From positions 24,503,729-24,567,728 of the forward strand of contig CM049314.1 of assembly GCA_026874595.1 (NCBI GenBank): a DNA stretch of 64,000 nt. The letters run 5' to 3'. A program made the translations under genes and the position numbers. Each line of letters starts with the position of its first letter. The stretch's first letter is position 1. The notes below the pieces were generated by a model that saw only the letters and a program-made list of their open reading frames with translations, ran no database searches and was not told the DNA's origin. Of this stretch, positions 11,455 through 23,531 are shown in pieces. The DNA comes from Sipunculus nudus (lineage: Eukaryota > Annelida > Sipuncula > Golfingiida > Sipunculidae).

Positions 11455-13814
11455 AGAGGGCTCTTATTATCATTGAAGACAATAAACACGTTCAGTATTA
11501 GGGAAGCATCACAATGATATCAAGTGTATCTGGAGAGGAACATGGGACACCGCATTCATCTTATATACAAAGGGTAATATATAATGGACGTGTCATTCAC
11601 TGCATGTGTATATGGCCAAATATTCATAATTTTATCAAAAGTGTCTGTAAAATCGTCAAGAACTAATGTTTTTAAGCACTAGAATTTTAAAAATGTCAAC
11701 ATTATCCGAAAGAATTATTGTGGGGAAAAGCTGTATAATCCAATATTCTTTTACGATATTTTATTAATATCATAATTAATTGCTTAATCATCAAATATAT
11801 ATATATATATACATGTATATAAAACACTGATCAAATTATTTTCATCGGTGAATTCCTCAAGTATATTCCTCATGAATATGTCAAATATTAACCGAGCTAT
11901 AAGCATTTACATACCCCTACCCCCTTATCAAGGCTACCTGTCCGCGGGTGCGTGTGTATACTGATATGGTTGTCTCTGAATGGCTGAAAAAGGTAGTGTA
12001 CCCCAATATAATCAGTGTTAACATGTTAAATCATTAACTGGACATATTAGGGGATCTAAAAATACCTATGTCATAAATTCCCAGATGGGGTACACAGTAA
12101 CCCTTTTCATAATATGGCTCAAATATGATTATTTTTGTATAATTATTATATGTTAAAAAACCTCAAGAAAGCGTTTCCATTATATTAAAAACCGATAAAC
12201 ACCTTCAGGTTCATAAAATGCATAGTATCAAGGACGCATCACAGTGAAAATCATGGCATCTATAGAGGAACATGGAACACCACATTCGTCTTATAAACAA
12301 GGGATACCATAAAATACAATTAACAATGGGTCATTCATTGCAGGTATATATGGTCAAAATTTCATAATTTTATCAACAGAATTTGTTAGAATGTCAGGAG
12401 CTAATGTATGTATGCACTAGAATTTTAGAAATGTAACATCATCTCGAAAATAAACTACTGTTGGGAAAAATGAAAGAAAAAGCTGTTAAATTCAATTTTC
12501 TTTTTGGATATTTTACAAGTATAGTGATTACTTGCTTAATCAACAAAAGTACATAACACATTCATATGATTATTGTTGTCAGTTACTTTTCCCCACTATT
12601 TGTAAACATAATGCAGTTTATTTGAAGTGAATATGTCAAATATTAAGCGAGCTATAAGCATTTACATACCCCTACCCCTGCTACCTCTCCGCGGGCGCCG
12701 TGCGTAAAGATGAGGTTGTCTTTAAATGGCCTAAAAAGGAAGTTTGTCCCAAAATAATCAATGTTAACATCTTAATTCATTAATTGGACATACTTTGGGA
12801 TCTAAAAATACCTATGTCATAAAATCCCAGAGGGGGTGCACGGTGACCCCTCCTAGCCCATGGACTACTTGAGTTCATTAAAATATACTAGAGCTTTTGA
12901 ATCTGTTGTTCATTCTAGCTGTCCCAACCATCGTAGTCAAGTCAGCTTGGTCATCTGAGGACTGCAGCACTCACTGCATACCACTGTACAACGTTGGTTT
13001 GATGTAACAATACTTGACATGTGATTGAAAACTTGAATAAAAGCTGCAATTTTTTTCATCAATTCCTTTGAATATTCATATTTGAAAAGATTATGTCGTT
13101 ATGTGTATATGCTGTGAAAATTAAATCAGCAATGCTTACAGGAAACGTGCCATGATCAAAGTTGAGCAAAATTAAAGTTATTTTATATTTAAGGTAATAA
13201 CGTAAAAAATATTATAAAATTCTTATCATTTTTCTTGTATACAATTAAACCTTGATTAAATAAAGTCATATCCTTAAAAAAAGTCTTCAGCTTCAACAGA
13301 AAGCATACATGTCAAGTGTGGATACTTACTTCTTGCTGTTTTTGATAAGATACCAAATATTCTGTTTAATAGATTACTAGCATATACATAGGAAATCTAT
13401 AGAGAAATCTTTATGCCAAATAAGAACAAAAACATACATGTGGTTTTGATATTTGGCATTCCTAAAGTGTAAAAATATGTTTTCAATTCAAAATTTGGTG
13501 TTTTCCGTTAATTTCTCCCAAAGTAGGTGGGAGGACTTAGGTACATGGAACTGTATGTTGAATTTTGGATTCGTAGGTTTAACAATTTCAAAACGTGCCT
13601 TGTTAACTGACAAACAGACGGACAAATGACCATTGCTATAGCTCAGTTGACCTTTATTTAGGTGTGCTTAAAAAGTCAAATGATTTGGGAACAACTTGAA
13701 GTTAAAAAACAGTTTTGTAAGTAAAAGCAAATCATAACAAAAGGAAATTTAATCAAAATTTTATCACTTTATTTTCTTGAAAAGAAGTGTCCAAATGGCT
13801 GGACCCAAAGTGGG

Positions 13815-13966
13815 CAAATTTTAACTCAGCTGACCATAAGTTATCAGAGCTAAAGTGATCGTCCTTTGTCCGTCATTCGTCCGTCTATTTGTCCCTCATA
13901 TATATAATTGAGTGAAATATAAAACATATATAGCAAATATATATTAAAAATAACATATATGTATGG

Positions 13967-13998
<32 letters not shown>

Positions 13999-14581
13999 TT
14001 TTAAAATAAAAATAGACATTCCGTATCGTCATTTACAAGTCTGAATGATAAACACCTGTACGCAATAACACACGCACATTGAATACAGTATTTTGCATAT
14101 TCAATCTTTTTTAAAGGAAATAATATCCGGATCAAGTAAATGAAATTTTAAAGATAGGCACTATTAAAATATTATAGTGGAATGTGAGACCATACATCGA
14201 ATTTGAAAATTTGTTAAAAGCTCAGCTGTAGGTGATAGCTCATGTGTGGAAAAAAAAACTTTAAAGCCATCTAACATAAGGTTGATAAAACACATATATA
14301 AGATAAGTTCTGAGCCAGCACAATCCCGTCTGTTCCGTCAATGTTGGTTCTATCAGATTAAGTTGTTTACCTTATTTCTGTACCGTATCGGTTAAAACAA
14401 TCTTCTTTATAACCATGGGAAACCCTATTGCTTAAATCCCGTATGTAACAAGCAGGGTATCAGAGGCAAAGGACATGTGTTTGTGTGTGTGTGTGTGTGG
14501 GTGGGTGGGTGGGGGGGGGGGGGGGGGGTGAAGAGGAGCGGCTGTTGTCCATACATTTATATAAATATACGTTGCCCTTCC

Positions 14582-14655
<74 letters not shown>

Positions 14656-15285
14656 AAGTTGCTGAGTTAGCAGAAAGTCATCTATACTGTCATTGTTGGA
14701 TTGATCAGATTATGTTGTTTACGTTATCTCAGGACCGTATCATTTAAAATAACCTTCTTTATAACCATGGGAAACCCTATATTGCTTAAATCTCGTATGT
14801 AACAAGCAGGGTATCGGAGCCAAACAAAGGGCACGTGTGTGTAGGGGGGGGGTGTTTAAGAGGAGTGGCTGCTGCCGATATATAAATTTATATAATATAT
14901 ATATTTTATACTGACTAAAACAGGGTCATATGTGGGGCTACCAATCTTTGGTACAATAAGATAAATCTATCAAAGATCTTCAAGCATTCTAATTATAGAA
15001 CAATCCATCCAGCCTATCTTGAGATAGCTGACCATTTGTATTTTACTTCATTTCTAGGGTGATATATCACGCCCCATATATCAAAGAATATAGGTCACAC
15101 TGACCTAATTTCAGATCTGCAAGGAGATCCTTTCATAACCTCTGACAATGCTAATTTTTTACTCTCCTAACCCTTACGGTTACAATTTGAGTCCCGCACA
15201 CGGCCAGACAGAAACTCGGACTGAAGGACGACGGACAAAGGGTGATCGCTATAGCCCAGCATGACTGAAAGTTAGCTCAGCTAAA
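13815..15285. mobile_element. Non-autonomous element with about 55-bp terminal inverted repeats
   Basis: The left end TTTTAACTCAGCTGACCATA followed by GATCGTCCTTTGTCCGTC is matched inversely by the right end GGACAAAGGGTGATCGCTATAGCCCAGC followed by TTAGCTCAGCTAAAAAA. The ends are related to those of the foldback element at 138-3434. The interior holds tandem copies with AT and CT microsatellites and the segment TATAGGTCACACTGACCTAA. A right-end copy of the same family lies at 44160-44375. Confidence 0.65.
14585..14652. repeat. (CT)n then (AT)n compound microsatellite
   Basis: About 36 bases of CT are followed directly by about 32 bases of AT. A poly-G run of at least 18 lies 70 bases upstream at about 14511-14528. 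An older, interrupted version of the same arrangement is at 3919-4118. Confidence 0.95.
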
Positions 15286-15710
15286 AAAGAACCTGTTACT
15301 TCTGATATTTAGTGACATGCCACCATTATCTTTTAAAATGACATAATCAAGAGCAATACTGTACTTATTCTTTCACACTATCAGTTCACGTTTGCTTTAT
15401 ACAAAAGTTTCCAGGCTTAACTATTCCTGCACACGGCCTCAGTACCTCCATTTGAGCTATTTAACACTATGTTATGGTTTTGCGTGTTTCTAAATACAGT
15501 CCACGTGTATCTGTTTACAATAACCAGACCGCATGGCCGGCGGTCCAATTTCGCGCATGCCTGCGATAATATGCGATATTTCAGCTAGCGGGAACATGTA
15601 TTACATTTGTGGGGCCAGTCAGTCAGGGCATCTCCTGATTGACATTTGTTTTGGCCCAGCGCTGTGCGCTGTGTTTATGTTGACACCTGGATACACTGAT
15701 TTTAACACTG

Positions 15711-16720
15711 TCTGCTGCAAAATGTTTTATCCCTGCTGCTGCCTTGGCAACCAGTATCCAGGTACTCAGTGTTCTTTACGCGTGTTCTCTGACCTCTCCA
15801 AAGATGACCATATGGTCACATGTTGTTGTACGCCCTGGTGTAAACAAATATGCTATATAACCCAATAAATTGCTCATCAACGGGTTATTTACAATGGGAT
15901 TTACACCAACATTTAATCACTAATTTTTCTATACCAACCTATATGTAAAATTTAAATAACAACTGTCATTCTGTTCTTCAGATATCTTGCGGATATACGT
16001 ACACACATACACACCGAATTGAGGGCAAACAAGAACCCTCAATCCGCGCAGGGTTAACCAAAGCCACAGTTATAAAAAAGATATTGTAATCTAAGAAAAA
16101 GCATTGTTTGATTTCTAAATTCTGTTCCAACAATGCTGTCCACCAAATTTTTTTTTTTTTTTTTGCAATATTTCTTTGACTGAATTATGAAACATTTGCT
16201 GTAAATTTTGTTTTGTACTGCATTATACATATTATATATAAATAAATATATTGCCAAGATTCCTAGAATGCAAACTGAACAAACTCAACAGAGTCATCAA
16301 TTTTCCCACTGATCACTGTAAACCACATGGTCCTCCAGGAGGACCAACTAAGTAAACGTATAGTGTCAAACACCAGTACAATCACACATTATTTAATATG
16401 TACAAATAGCTACAGTAAATCGACAATGTATAATCTCTGCGTTATCTGCATGATCCGCCTTGCAAAATGTTATATCAACAATGCTTTATTTTGTTTTAAA
16501 AATTGTTATTGGCTAATATCTGAAGTTGTCATCAGCTAAAAACATCCTATAATTATATTTCAGCATGACAGAGTTTAAGCAGGATGGCAGTCATTGTCCC
16601 ATTCACCACTTCCTCTCTGGTGCAGATGAGGGCATTCAGTGTGGCTGGTCCACTACTATGCGTCCTGAGATCCTCACCTTCTTTGACTGTGTTCAAGTCA
16701 AAACTAAAAACAAGCTGTGG
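15711..16720. other. Intergenic, no gene seen
   Basis: A Cys-rich frame crosses 15533-15868, but part of it is the duplicated segment also found near 4690-4800 without a frame, so it is not taken as a gene. The rest is AT-rich with a poly-T run at about 16147. Confidence 0.5.
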
Positions 16721-17400
16721 TTATGTTGCTTTTGCTGCCTCCTGTAGGTTACTGGTGTAATAATAATGGAAATAGAGTCTTGTGTTGGTTGTGTTGCTTG
16801 TGCCGCCCTCTACAGGGGGATAGTCTGATGGAGGGGAAGTTGTCCTAATTGTGTTGCTTTGTTCCTCATTTGCTCCAACAGATCTTGCTCCACCGTTGAG
16901 AATGGCCATAGCCCCGGGCTGTTTGTTCTGCCATCTCTATTTCACTGGTGTAATGATGTGGAGCCTCAGATTTGTGTTGGTTGTTTTCCTTGTGCTGTCC
17001 TCTACGGGTGGAAAGTCTGATGGAAGGAAGTTGTCCTGCTTGTGTTGCTCATTTGCTCCAACAGAGCTTGCCCCTGTGTGGAGAATGGCCAAAGCCTTGG
17101 GCAGGTTGTGCTGCTTGTGCTGCCATCTATAAGTCACTGGTGTAATGATAATGAAGCTAGAACCCTATACATGTGTTTCTGTTGCTTGTGCTGCCGTCTA
17201 CAGGGGAATTTTCTGATGGAGGGCAAGTTGTCCTGGTTGTGTTCCTTGTGTTGTTCATTTGCTCCAACAGATCTTGCCCCTCTATGAAGAATGGCCAGAG
17301 CTCTGGCTGGTTGTGCTGCTTGTGCTGCCATCTCTAAGTCACAGGTGTAATGATGACAGAGCCTAGAGTCCTGTGTTGTTTTTTAAATCTCCGCGCAGGG
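16720..17400 (+). repeat. Tandem array of about 190-205-bp units
   Basis: At least three units contain TTGTGTTGCTTGTGCTGCC, CATCTNTAAGTCACTGGTGT, CTACAGGGGGATAGTCTGATGG and TTTGCTCCAACAGATCTTGC. The marker GGTGTAAT recurs at about 16754, 16948, 17138 and 17344. Frames on both strands run through it only because the repeat unit lacks stops. Confidence 0.85.
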
Positions 17401-18489
17401 ATTTAAGGTCTATTTTGCACAATGAATAATCCCTGCTGGCAGTGTCGGACTTAAGCATGTTTGACCTGACATTTGACCCAGGCACCGTCTCTTTTGTATG
17501 ATTAGTAAATGTAAACAACATGTGACTCTCCATCTCTTGGAACCAATGTCTTATGTCAGCATGCAATAAGGGTAAATCCCTAAATTCATAAGGTAATCCT
17601 TATGCATAATGTTGAACAGACCACAGCAAGTGTCGCTGCACAATTATCGTGCATATACATCCTGAACAATTCTGGAAACAGTTGTATCAGGTAAACTATC
17701 CAAGGAAGCACGTGCATACATTTCTTATTATTTACAATATCGTGTCAAGGATATTACACCGCAGAATAGATTCACAGGTTTATCAATATATAAAATATAT
17801 TCCACGGACAAATACGTTTTGTTGATTATATTTGGAATGGATGTTGTCGAAGCATACTCTACATTTGCTCCATTTACTTTATGTATGTAATGACCCGATC
17901 TCGGCAGTGCAAACGAATGTGTGCATGAGATAAATCCTTGAACTGCATACACAGATCCCATGTGTGGAGAATGTTGGTTGTGGTGATTGTACTTCCCCTA
18001 CAGATGGAAAGACTAATGGAGGTAAGTTGATAGCACGTGGTGGTGTTATGGGCATGGCGCATTTCATCCAGAACAGATACCGGGCCCTGATATGATTGAC
18101 TCGTGCAATGTGTGAAGTCATGGGCAAACTTTAGAAATGACTTAAATCTAGCAATACATGGTGTTTTACTTCTTCCCTGAAATTTTGGGGCTGACATTGT
18201 CAGAAATACTAAGCTTATGCTGATAGCTAGAATTTTTAGTCACAGGGGATTTCTCTGTCGGTGACCTCATTGCCGAGTTAATTAAGAGTGCTCACAGATG
18301 TGCCAATAGATTTTGAACAAATCACATAAACTCATGTTTTTGTTTTTTTTTTTTTTTTGGTTGTTGTTAAATAGTAAACAGAAAAATGTTATCCTCCAGC
18401 AATTGGTTTCAGTTAATGCAATGTCAATATTAATATTTTTCATAGGCAAGTGTGTTATATGAAAATATAATGAAATTTTGAATACGTTT
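17401..18489. other. Intergenic, no gene seen
   Basis: Moderately complex sequence between two parts of the array. Overlapping minus-strand frames at 17874-18197 have no recognisable domain. A poly-T run lies at about 18340. Confidence 0.45.
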
Positions 18490-18785
18490 ACTTGAGCTGG
18501 AAGGGAGATTATGTTGGTTGTGTTGCTTGTGCTGCCCTCTATCGGGGAATAGTCTGATGGAGAGGAGATTATGTTTGTTATGATGCTTGTGCTGTCATCT
18601 CCAGCTCACTGATGTAATGATACTGTAGATAGAACCTTGTGTTAGAGCTGTTCCTTGTGCTACCCTCTACAATTAAATTGTCCGAAGGAGGGAAATTTGT
18701 GCTAGCTGTGTTGCTTGTGCTGCTCAATAGCTTCAACAGTTCTTGCCTCTGTGTGGAGGTTGGCAGCTGGAAAAATGATGGCATC
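18490..18785 (+). repeat. Outlying copies of the 190-205-bp unit
   Basis: The same motifs as the array at 16720-17400 (TTGCTTGTGCTGCCCTCTA, GATGGAGAGGAGATTATG, CAACAGTTCTTGCCTCTGTG) recur in more diverged form. A short fragment, CCCCTACAGATGGAAAGACT, lies at about 17996. Confidence 0.75.
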
Positions 18786-18791
18786 ATTTCA

Positions 18792-19289
18792 GGTTAGAGG
18801 GACGTATTTCCAGGTCCGGTCAAGGTCGGCCTATTTTGTGGCGCCAAGAGTGAGCAGGCATTAAATATTGTAGGGCAGCATAGAATGTTAGGCATTAAAT
18901 GTATGAGGGAAAATATATTGGTTCCAAATGGGGGGAGACAGGAGACTTTTAATCATCTTTTTTTCTCAGAGGTAGTCATAATTTTTTGTGCTGTTTAAGG
19001 AGATTGAATGTGTCAGTGCTGGTGGTGTGGGCATGGCTCGGCAGGTGGCGACATCTGTGGTGCACTACAGTAAACTTCAGAAGCTGGTCTCTAGCGGGAA
19101 AACGAGATACGGAACCCCCTGTTTTTCTGGAATATAATAAAATTTCAGGTGTTGATCTTGAGTTTGATGTATAACATGATGCCAAACACTCAATGGAAAA
19201 AACTTTTCTAGTGTACCCAACATGTGCACCTTATATGATAATATATAGGGCTTGGAAATATTTTTTTTTATTTATACGTCCCTCTAACC
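18792..19289. mobile_element. MITE, 498 bp, with TTCA target duplication
   Basis: The termini GGTTAGAGGGACGTAT and ATACGTCCCTCTAACC are perfect 16-base inverted repeats. TTCA flanks both ends (18788-18791 and 19290-19293), giving a 4-bp target duplication. The interior has no transposase; the frames on both strands at 18976-19185 are not recognisable. The superfamily is uncertain. A 4-bp duplication excludes Tc1/mariner (TA), piggyBac (TTAA) and hAT (8 bp) and fits Chapaev- or Ginger-like groups. Confidence 0.78.
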
Positions 19290-19591
19290 TTCAGGTGGCC
19301 ATATACGTTAATTACTCTTATCCAGGAGTGACATACGCTTTAAATAACGAATGTAGCACAAGTTCCATTGTGACATCATCCCAGTGTATCAACAAATATA
19401 TGTAGTTTAAGGTGGCATCCTCGTTTGCAATCACTTTGCACTCAAGTCTCACTAAAATGTCAATAATTCATCCTATTTTTTGCAAAACCTCATAAAGTAT
19501 ATATCATTTTAAACTTTATAAAAATTACATAACAGATGAAATATAATTTGTTTTCATATCTCATTAATAACGTAATTTTTTTACACTTAAA

Positions 19592-19912
19592 TAAAAACTT
19601 AATTTCTGTACGAAATTAGTTATTCAACATATGTCGTAGCAGGCAGCAAGTTTTCAGTAGGCCCATATAAAAATACATGAAAATATCTGCAGTCAGTGTT
19701 TTGTTCACTGACTTATCACATATTTTTCATGTTTAAAATGAATTATAAAAACTTAATTTTCTGTACGAAATTAGTAATTCAACACGTCGTGGCAGGTAGC
19801 AAGTTTTCAGTAGGCCCATTTAAAAATACATGAAAATATCTCCAAGCAATTTTTTGTTCACTTACCTGACACATAGTTTTCATGTTTAAAATTAAATTAT
19901 AATTTTTTTTTT
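19592..19912 (+). repeat. Two-copy tandem duplication, about 157-bp unit
   Basis: CTGTACGAAATTAG occurs at about 19605 and 19762, each followed by GCAAGTTTTCAGTAGGCCCA and AATACATGAAAATATCT. Confidence 0.85.
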
Positions 19913-20115
19913 CTCCTTTAAGAATTAACTTCTCATTTGATAAAGGCCAATAACTTACATCTAAATAACAATTTGATAAAAAAAAACTTTTTTGAAAACA
20001 TTTTTGACTTTGTAGCTATGAAATAAGATGTGTATGATTTGTCGTAACTGAGAAATATAGATTTAAAATCCATGCATTTCACTCATGTTAGGACAAGTTA
20101 GGTCCACATACATTT

Positions 20116-20154
20116 ATACTGTGTATGACGTCATGTATACTGTGTATGACGTCA
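20116..20154. promoter_or_regulatory. Two tandem perfect CRE palindromes (TGACGTCA)
   Basis: TATACTGTGTATGACGTCAT is repeated in tandem with a 21-base period, placing TGACGTCA at 20126-20133 and 20147-20154. TGACGTCA is the full CREB/ATF site. No gene is recognised nearby, so function is unproven and the pair may be a chance minisatellite. Confidence 0.3.
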
Positions 20155-20789
20155 TATTTGTAGGGTTAACATTTCGCTATTACCACTTTTTCGTAGTTTC
20201 TCTTTGGTTACTTTTTTATAATCTCCCCATATAAAAAACATACAATAAGTAAATCATTATTATATGATCTAATTAAATCAAATAACATATGCGCAAAATC
20301 TGAATATTGGAGAGGGTCCCAAGGGAACATGAATCAAATTTAAATTATTTTTCTTAATGGCACAAATCACAATTTAAAACCCTCGTGCATAAAAAAGCAA
20401 TGACAGTATGTCACAATACCGGGTATTCCTGTAGTTAAATTCCATTTTGAATTATCTGTCTGGAATTAATACAGGGGATCTATTATTCTGTTGCTACATA
20501 AATAATTTGTTTAAAAATCCAGCTCTGAGGCGTTCTATTTAGAATTGATAAAAGTTACACTTATGTTCTTTTTACATGAGGAATGATGGAATAAAGGAAT
20601 CAGGCAATGTTTTTGTATTTGAAATGTCATCACAATAGTAACAATAGTAATTAATTAATCTCATGTCTATTGACTTAAGTTTATCCCTTAGACCTTTTAT
20701 TTTCATATAAAAGCAAGGGCCTATTGGCACAAATAGTCCTCCACCATATGTTTAACTATAAAAAAATAGGAACGTGTGGCATCAGTGAT

Positions 20790-20980
20790 ACCTACATTTT
20801 CCCAAACCTTGTCAAGAACCTCTTTTTTAACTAATTTTGCGTTTATTTAAACTCAGGTGAGACATTCTATTGGTAAGGACTTATTGTGAGATTTGTGAAA
20901 ATTTATCAAAGCCTTTGTAAGTTATTGCAGTAACACTAAAGATTAACAGACCGATGCACCTTGGGTATAGAGTGAGGAGA
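20790..20980 (+). repeat. Dispersed repeat copy (AAAGTTAACAG/GGTAAG family)
   Basis: This segment shares an ordered pattern (CTCAGGTGAGA, GGACTTATTGTGAG, AATTTATCAAAGCC, GATTAACAGACCGA) with 21990-22190 and 23560-23760. Each copy ends in a short run of GACGGAC or a related sequence. Confidence 0.6.
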
Positions 20981-23454
20981 GATTGCATTTAGGCATTATC
21001 ACAATTAATCAACAGACCAAGTTTCATTTAAATATCTTCACTAGCAATGGAGCAATGAGTCTTACAAATTTAACCGTATACTGTAGCCTGTGACCCTTGA
21101 CCGTTTTACCTTAATTATAGGGGGTTTCCTAACTTCCGATACAATGCATTTATGAAATATGAAAACAAAAGGGTCAGTGGTTGTTGAGCTGTTTGCAGAC
21201 GATGCCAACAAGCGACTTTGTTTCTGCGAGCTATAATGTAACGATACCAGCTCTCCAACCCCGCCTCAGGTAACCCTATTATTCTATGCATGCCACATAA
21301 TGTGCTTGGCTTCACTTTTGTGAGGCAACAGTTTCGAGAATTTCCCTATTTATTGTTTCCTCGGGGGTTCCATTTTCACTATCTCACTATACATTAACCT
21401 ACACTGAATATAAAAATTATTCCATGAATTGAAAGACTTTATTTTCACGTTAATTCACGTTTCGTGATTATTGCAAATTTAAAATCACCATTAACAAAAT
21501 TGTAACAAAAAGTATTTGAAGATGTACTAATCACATACAGAAATTATAAGACTATATAAGTAGAAATGGAAATGAAATCACACACTAGTATACAAATTAA
21601 AAGACATATTAAGTAGAAAAGGTAATATTCACATACGTGTCATACCCATTTTGATTTTCCTGGCCATATTCTCTTATATTGACAGCTTGTCCATTTCAGG
21701 GATTGAAGGAGGAGTTGGTTCATGGTTCCACTCACAGTAACCAGATGGCAGCACCAGCTAAAAGGCGATTCGTCACTGGTAACAAGGGCATCACAATATT
21801 GATAAAGTTTTTATATTTATTAAAAAAAGTTTATCTTGTTATAGCTATACTCTAGCTGTGTTACAACCCATTGTCCACTTTTTTTAAATAATTAGTGAAC
21901 GACTTATTTGTGTTAAATTTTACAGGACGAGACAGAAGTAACAAACAAAATGTCATGAAAGACATTATGTTCCTGGTAAGTTATCTTGGCGACACCACAA
22001 GGTACCCTTGCGACCTCTGACCAATTAAACATGTGTCGATTTGTACCTTTATTCAAACTCCGGTTGAGATAAGCTACTTGTAAGTGGTTATGGTGAGTTT
22101 CGTGAAAATCCATCAAAGCCCTGGTAGGATTTCTCGGTGACAATGAAAGTTAACAGGCAGACGGACTCTGGGTATATCATAATATATCCCGCTATATATG
22201 GGCGTATAAAATTAAAGATGGCTGGACCCAGTGTATAATTTTAATTGGGAATTTATAGTAATTGTAGATGGAATGATTAATTTTAAATGTAACTGGCCAA
22301 AACCTGATCTATACATTCTAAATACAGAATCAATTATATTTTTACACACATTATATTATCAAATTGAACTTCCATTATCATCCTACTGAACATGCTGTCC
22401 ACATCCCACCCTGGTTGCTTCTTGCCAGGATATGCCTAAATTGAGTAACTCTGTCGTTAATGTGGCACGTCCATCTGAGCATGTACTGTATCAGCCGTGC
22501 GTCCTAACAAGTTGCGTCGTACTGGGTAGACACAATGAATTTGAAATCCGCACACACATATATCCAAGAACCTGGTGCCAACGTGCTTGTTTTTATCAAT
22601 CTCCACAAGAAGTCGCTACCACTACACCAACAGCTCTGTTAAAGGCTCGCCACTTTGTACAATTCTTAATCAAAACAATATGGAGTCTTCAAATGAGGCA
22701 AGTTTACTTTTCGAATAAATGTGAAAGTTTTATAATATCAATGATATATATATGTTGCCGGTCCAGTAAATGGGTTGGCTTGATACAGTCAAGAACTCGG
22801 TTTTGTGGGGAATAGCTGTTTATTCTGGAGTACTTGCAAGGTTACATTTCAATTCTGCAAAAATAATGACACAAATAAATAAATGTGAATAACGGTGCGC
22901 GTACATTAATACATTTCGCAATAGTGTAACGGTTTGCATTCTGTTCTCTCCCAACTAAATATAACAGAAACATTCCTTCAAGTCTTACATGAAGGCACAT
23001 GGTCTTGACCCATTATAACAATAAACCTTTTAGGCTATAGTAATTATTAAACAGACAATTGTTATAATATCATTAATCGAAAGAGACACACTTCAAGAGT
23101 AAACTAATGAATATTTGAGAGATAAATGAAGTAAAATAAATTATATGAAATAACTTACCCTGTGCCAGGAATCTGTCTTAAACTGCATGGGGCTGTTATC
23201 ATACCCTTCTCTTTCAGAGAATCAATGACAGAATGAAAAATACAAAGAGTTACCAAGTAACAGGTCAACACAGTTGCCATGTCACATGACCAAGTTTGAC
23301 CAATGGATAACTGACACAGGCTTTTTAAGGGTTAAACTTAATTAATAAATAACTGGTAGGTGGCAGCACTGATTGTCTATAATTAAGAAAATAAATTAGC
23401 TACAGGTGGCAGCACTGCTGTGATGGCAGACTCCCTGAACTATACAACAGCAAC

Positions 23455-23456
<2 letters not shown>
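20981..23456. other. Intergenic with two dispersed repeat copies, no gene seen
   Basis: Copies of the GAGTTTCGTGAAAATCCATC / AAAGTTAACAGGCAGACGG repeat lie at about 21990-22190 and 23560-23760. The open frame at 22432-22815 (127 codons) has no recognisable domain, no supporting splice pattern and ordinary AT-rich composition. AGGTGGCAGCACTG is repeated at about 23353 and 23403. Confidence 0.45.

Positions 23457-23529
<73 letters not shown>
23457..23529. repeat. (AT)n microsatellite, about 73 bp
   Basis: An uninterrupted AT dinucleotide run. Confidence 0.97.

Positions 23530-23531
<2 letters not shown>

Larger units (their letters stand above)
5698..12867. mobile_element. 7.2-kb element with about 1.4-kb terminal inverted repeats
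   Basis: The left end (TAGTCCATGGGCTAGGAGGG, GTCACCGTGCACCCCCTCT) is repeated inversely at the right end (CGGTGACCCCTCCTAGCCCATGGACTA). CTT lies directly outside both ends (5695-5697 and 12868-12870), a possible 3-bp target duplication. Each arm is made of two diverged tandem subunits. Subunit A spans 5698-6427 on the left and about 12135-12867 inverted. Subunit B spans about 7886-8520 on the left and about 11455-12130 inverted. Shared blocks are GGATTTTATGACATAGGTAT, TAAATGCTTATAGCTCGC, TTAATATTTGACATATT and GAGGAACATGG. The left arm is split by the array element at 6430-7885. No transposase is visible in the 2.9-kb centre. Confidence 0.72.
12942..15710 (+). repeat. Segmental direct duplication, copy 2
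   Basis: This is the longer copy of the 2697-4830 duplication, about 10.25 kb away in the same orientation. It keeps both ends of an internal element (13815-15285) that copy 1 has lost. It begins only about 75 bases after the end of the inverted-repeat element at 12867. Confidence 0.8.

Noticed and set aside
15533-15868. 111-codon Cys-rich frame beginning MAGGPISRMPAIICDISASG
   Set aside because: Part of it lies in the duplicated segment whose other copy (about 4690-4800) has no frame, and no domain or splice context was found.
22432-22815. 127-codon frame on the plus strand
   Set aside because: No recognisable domain, AT-rich composition like its surroundings, no plausible neighbouring exons.
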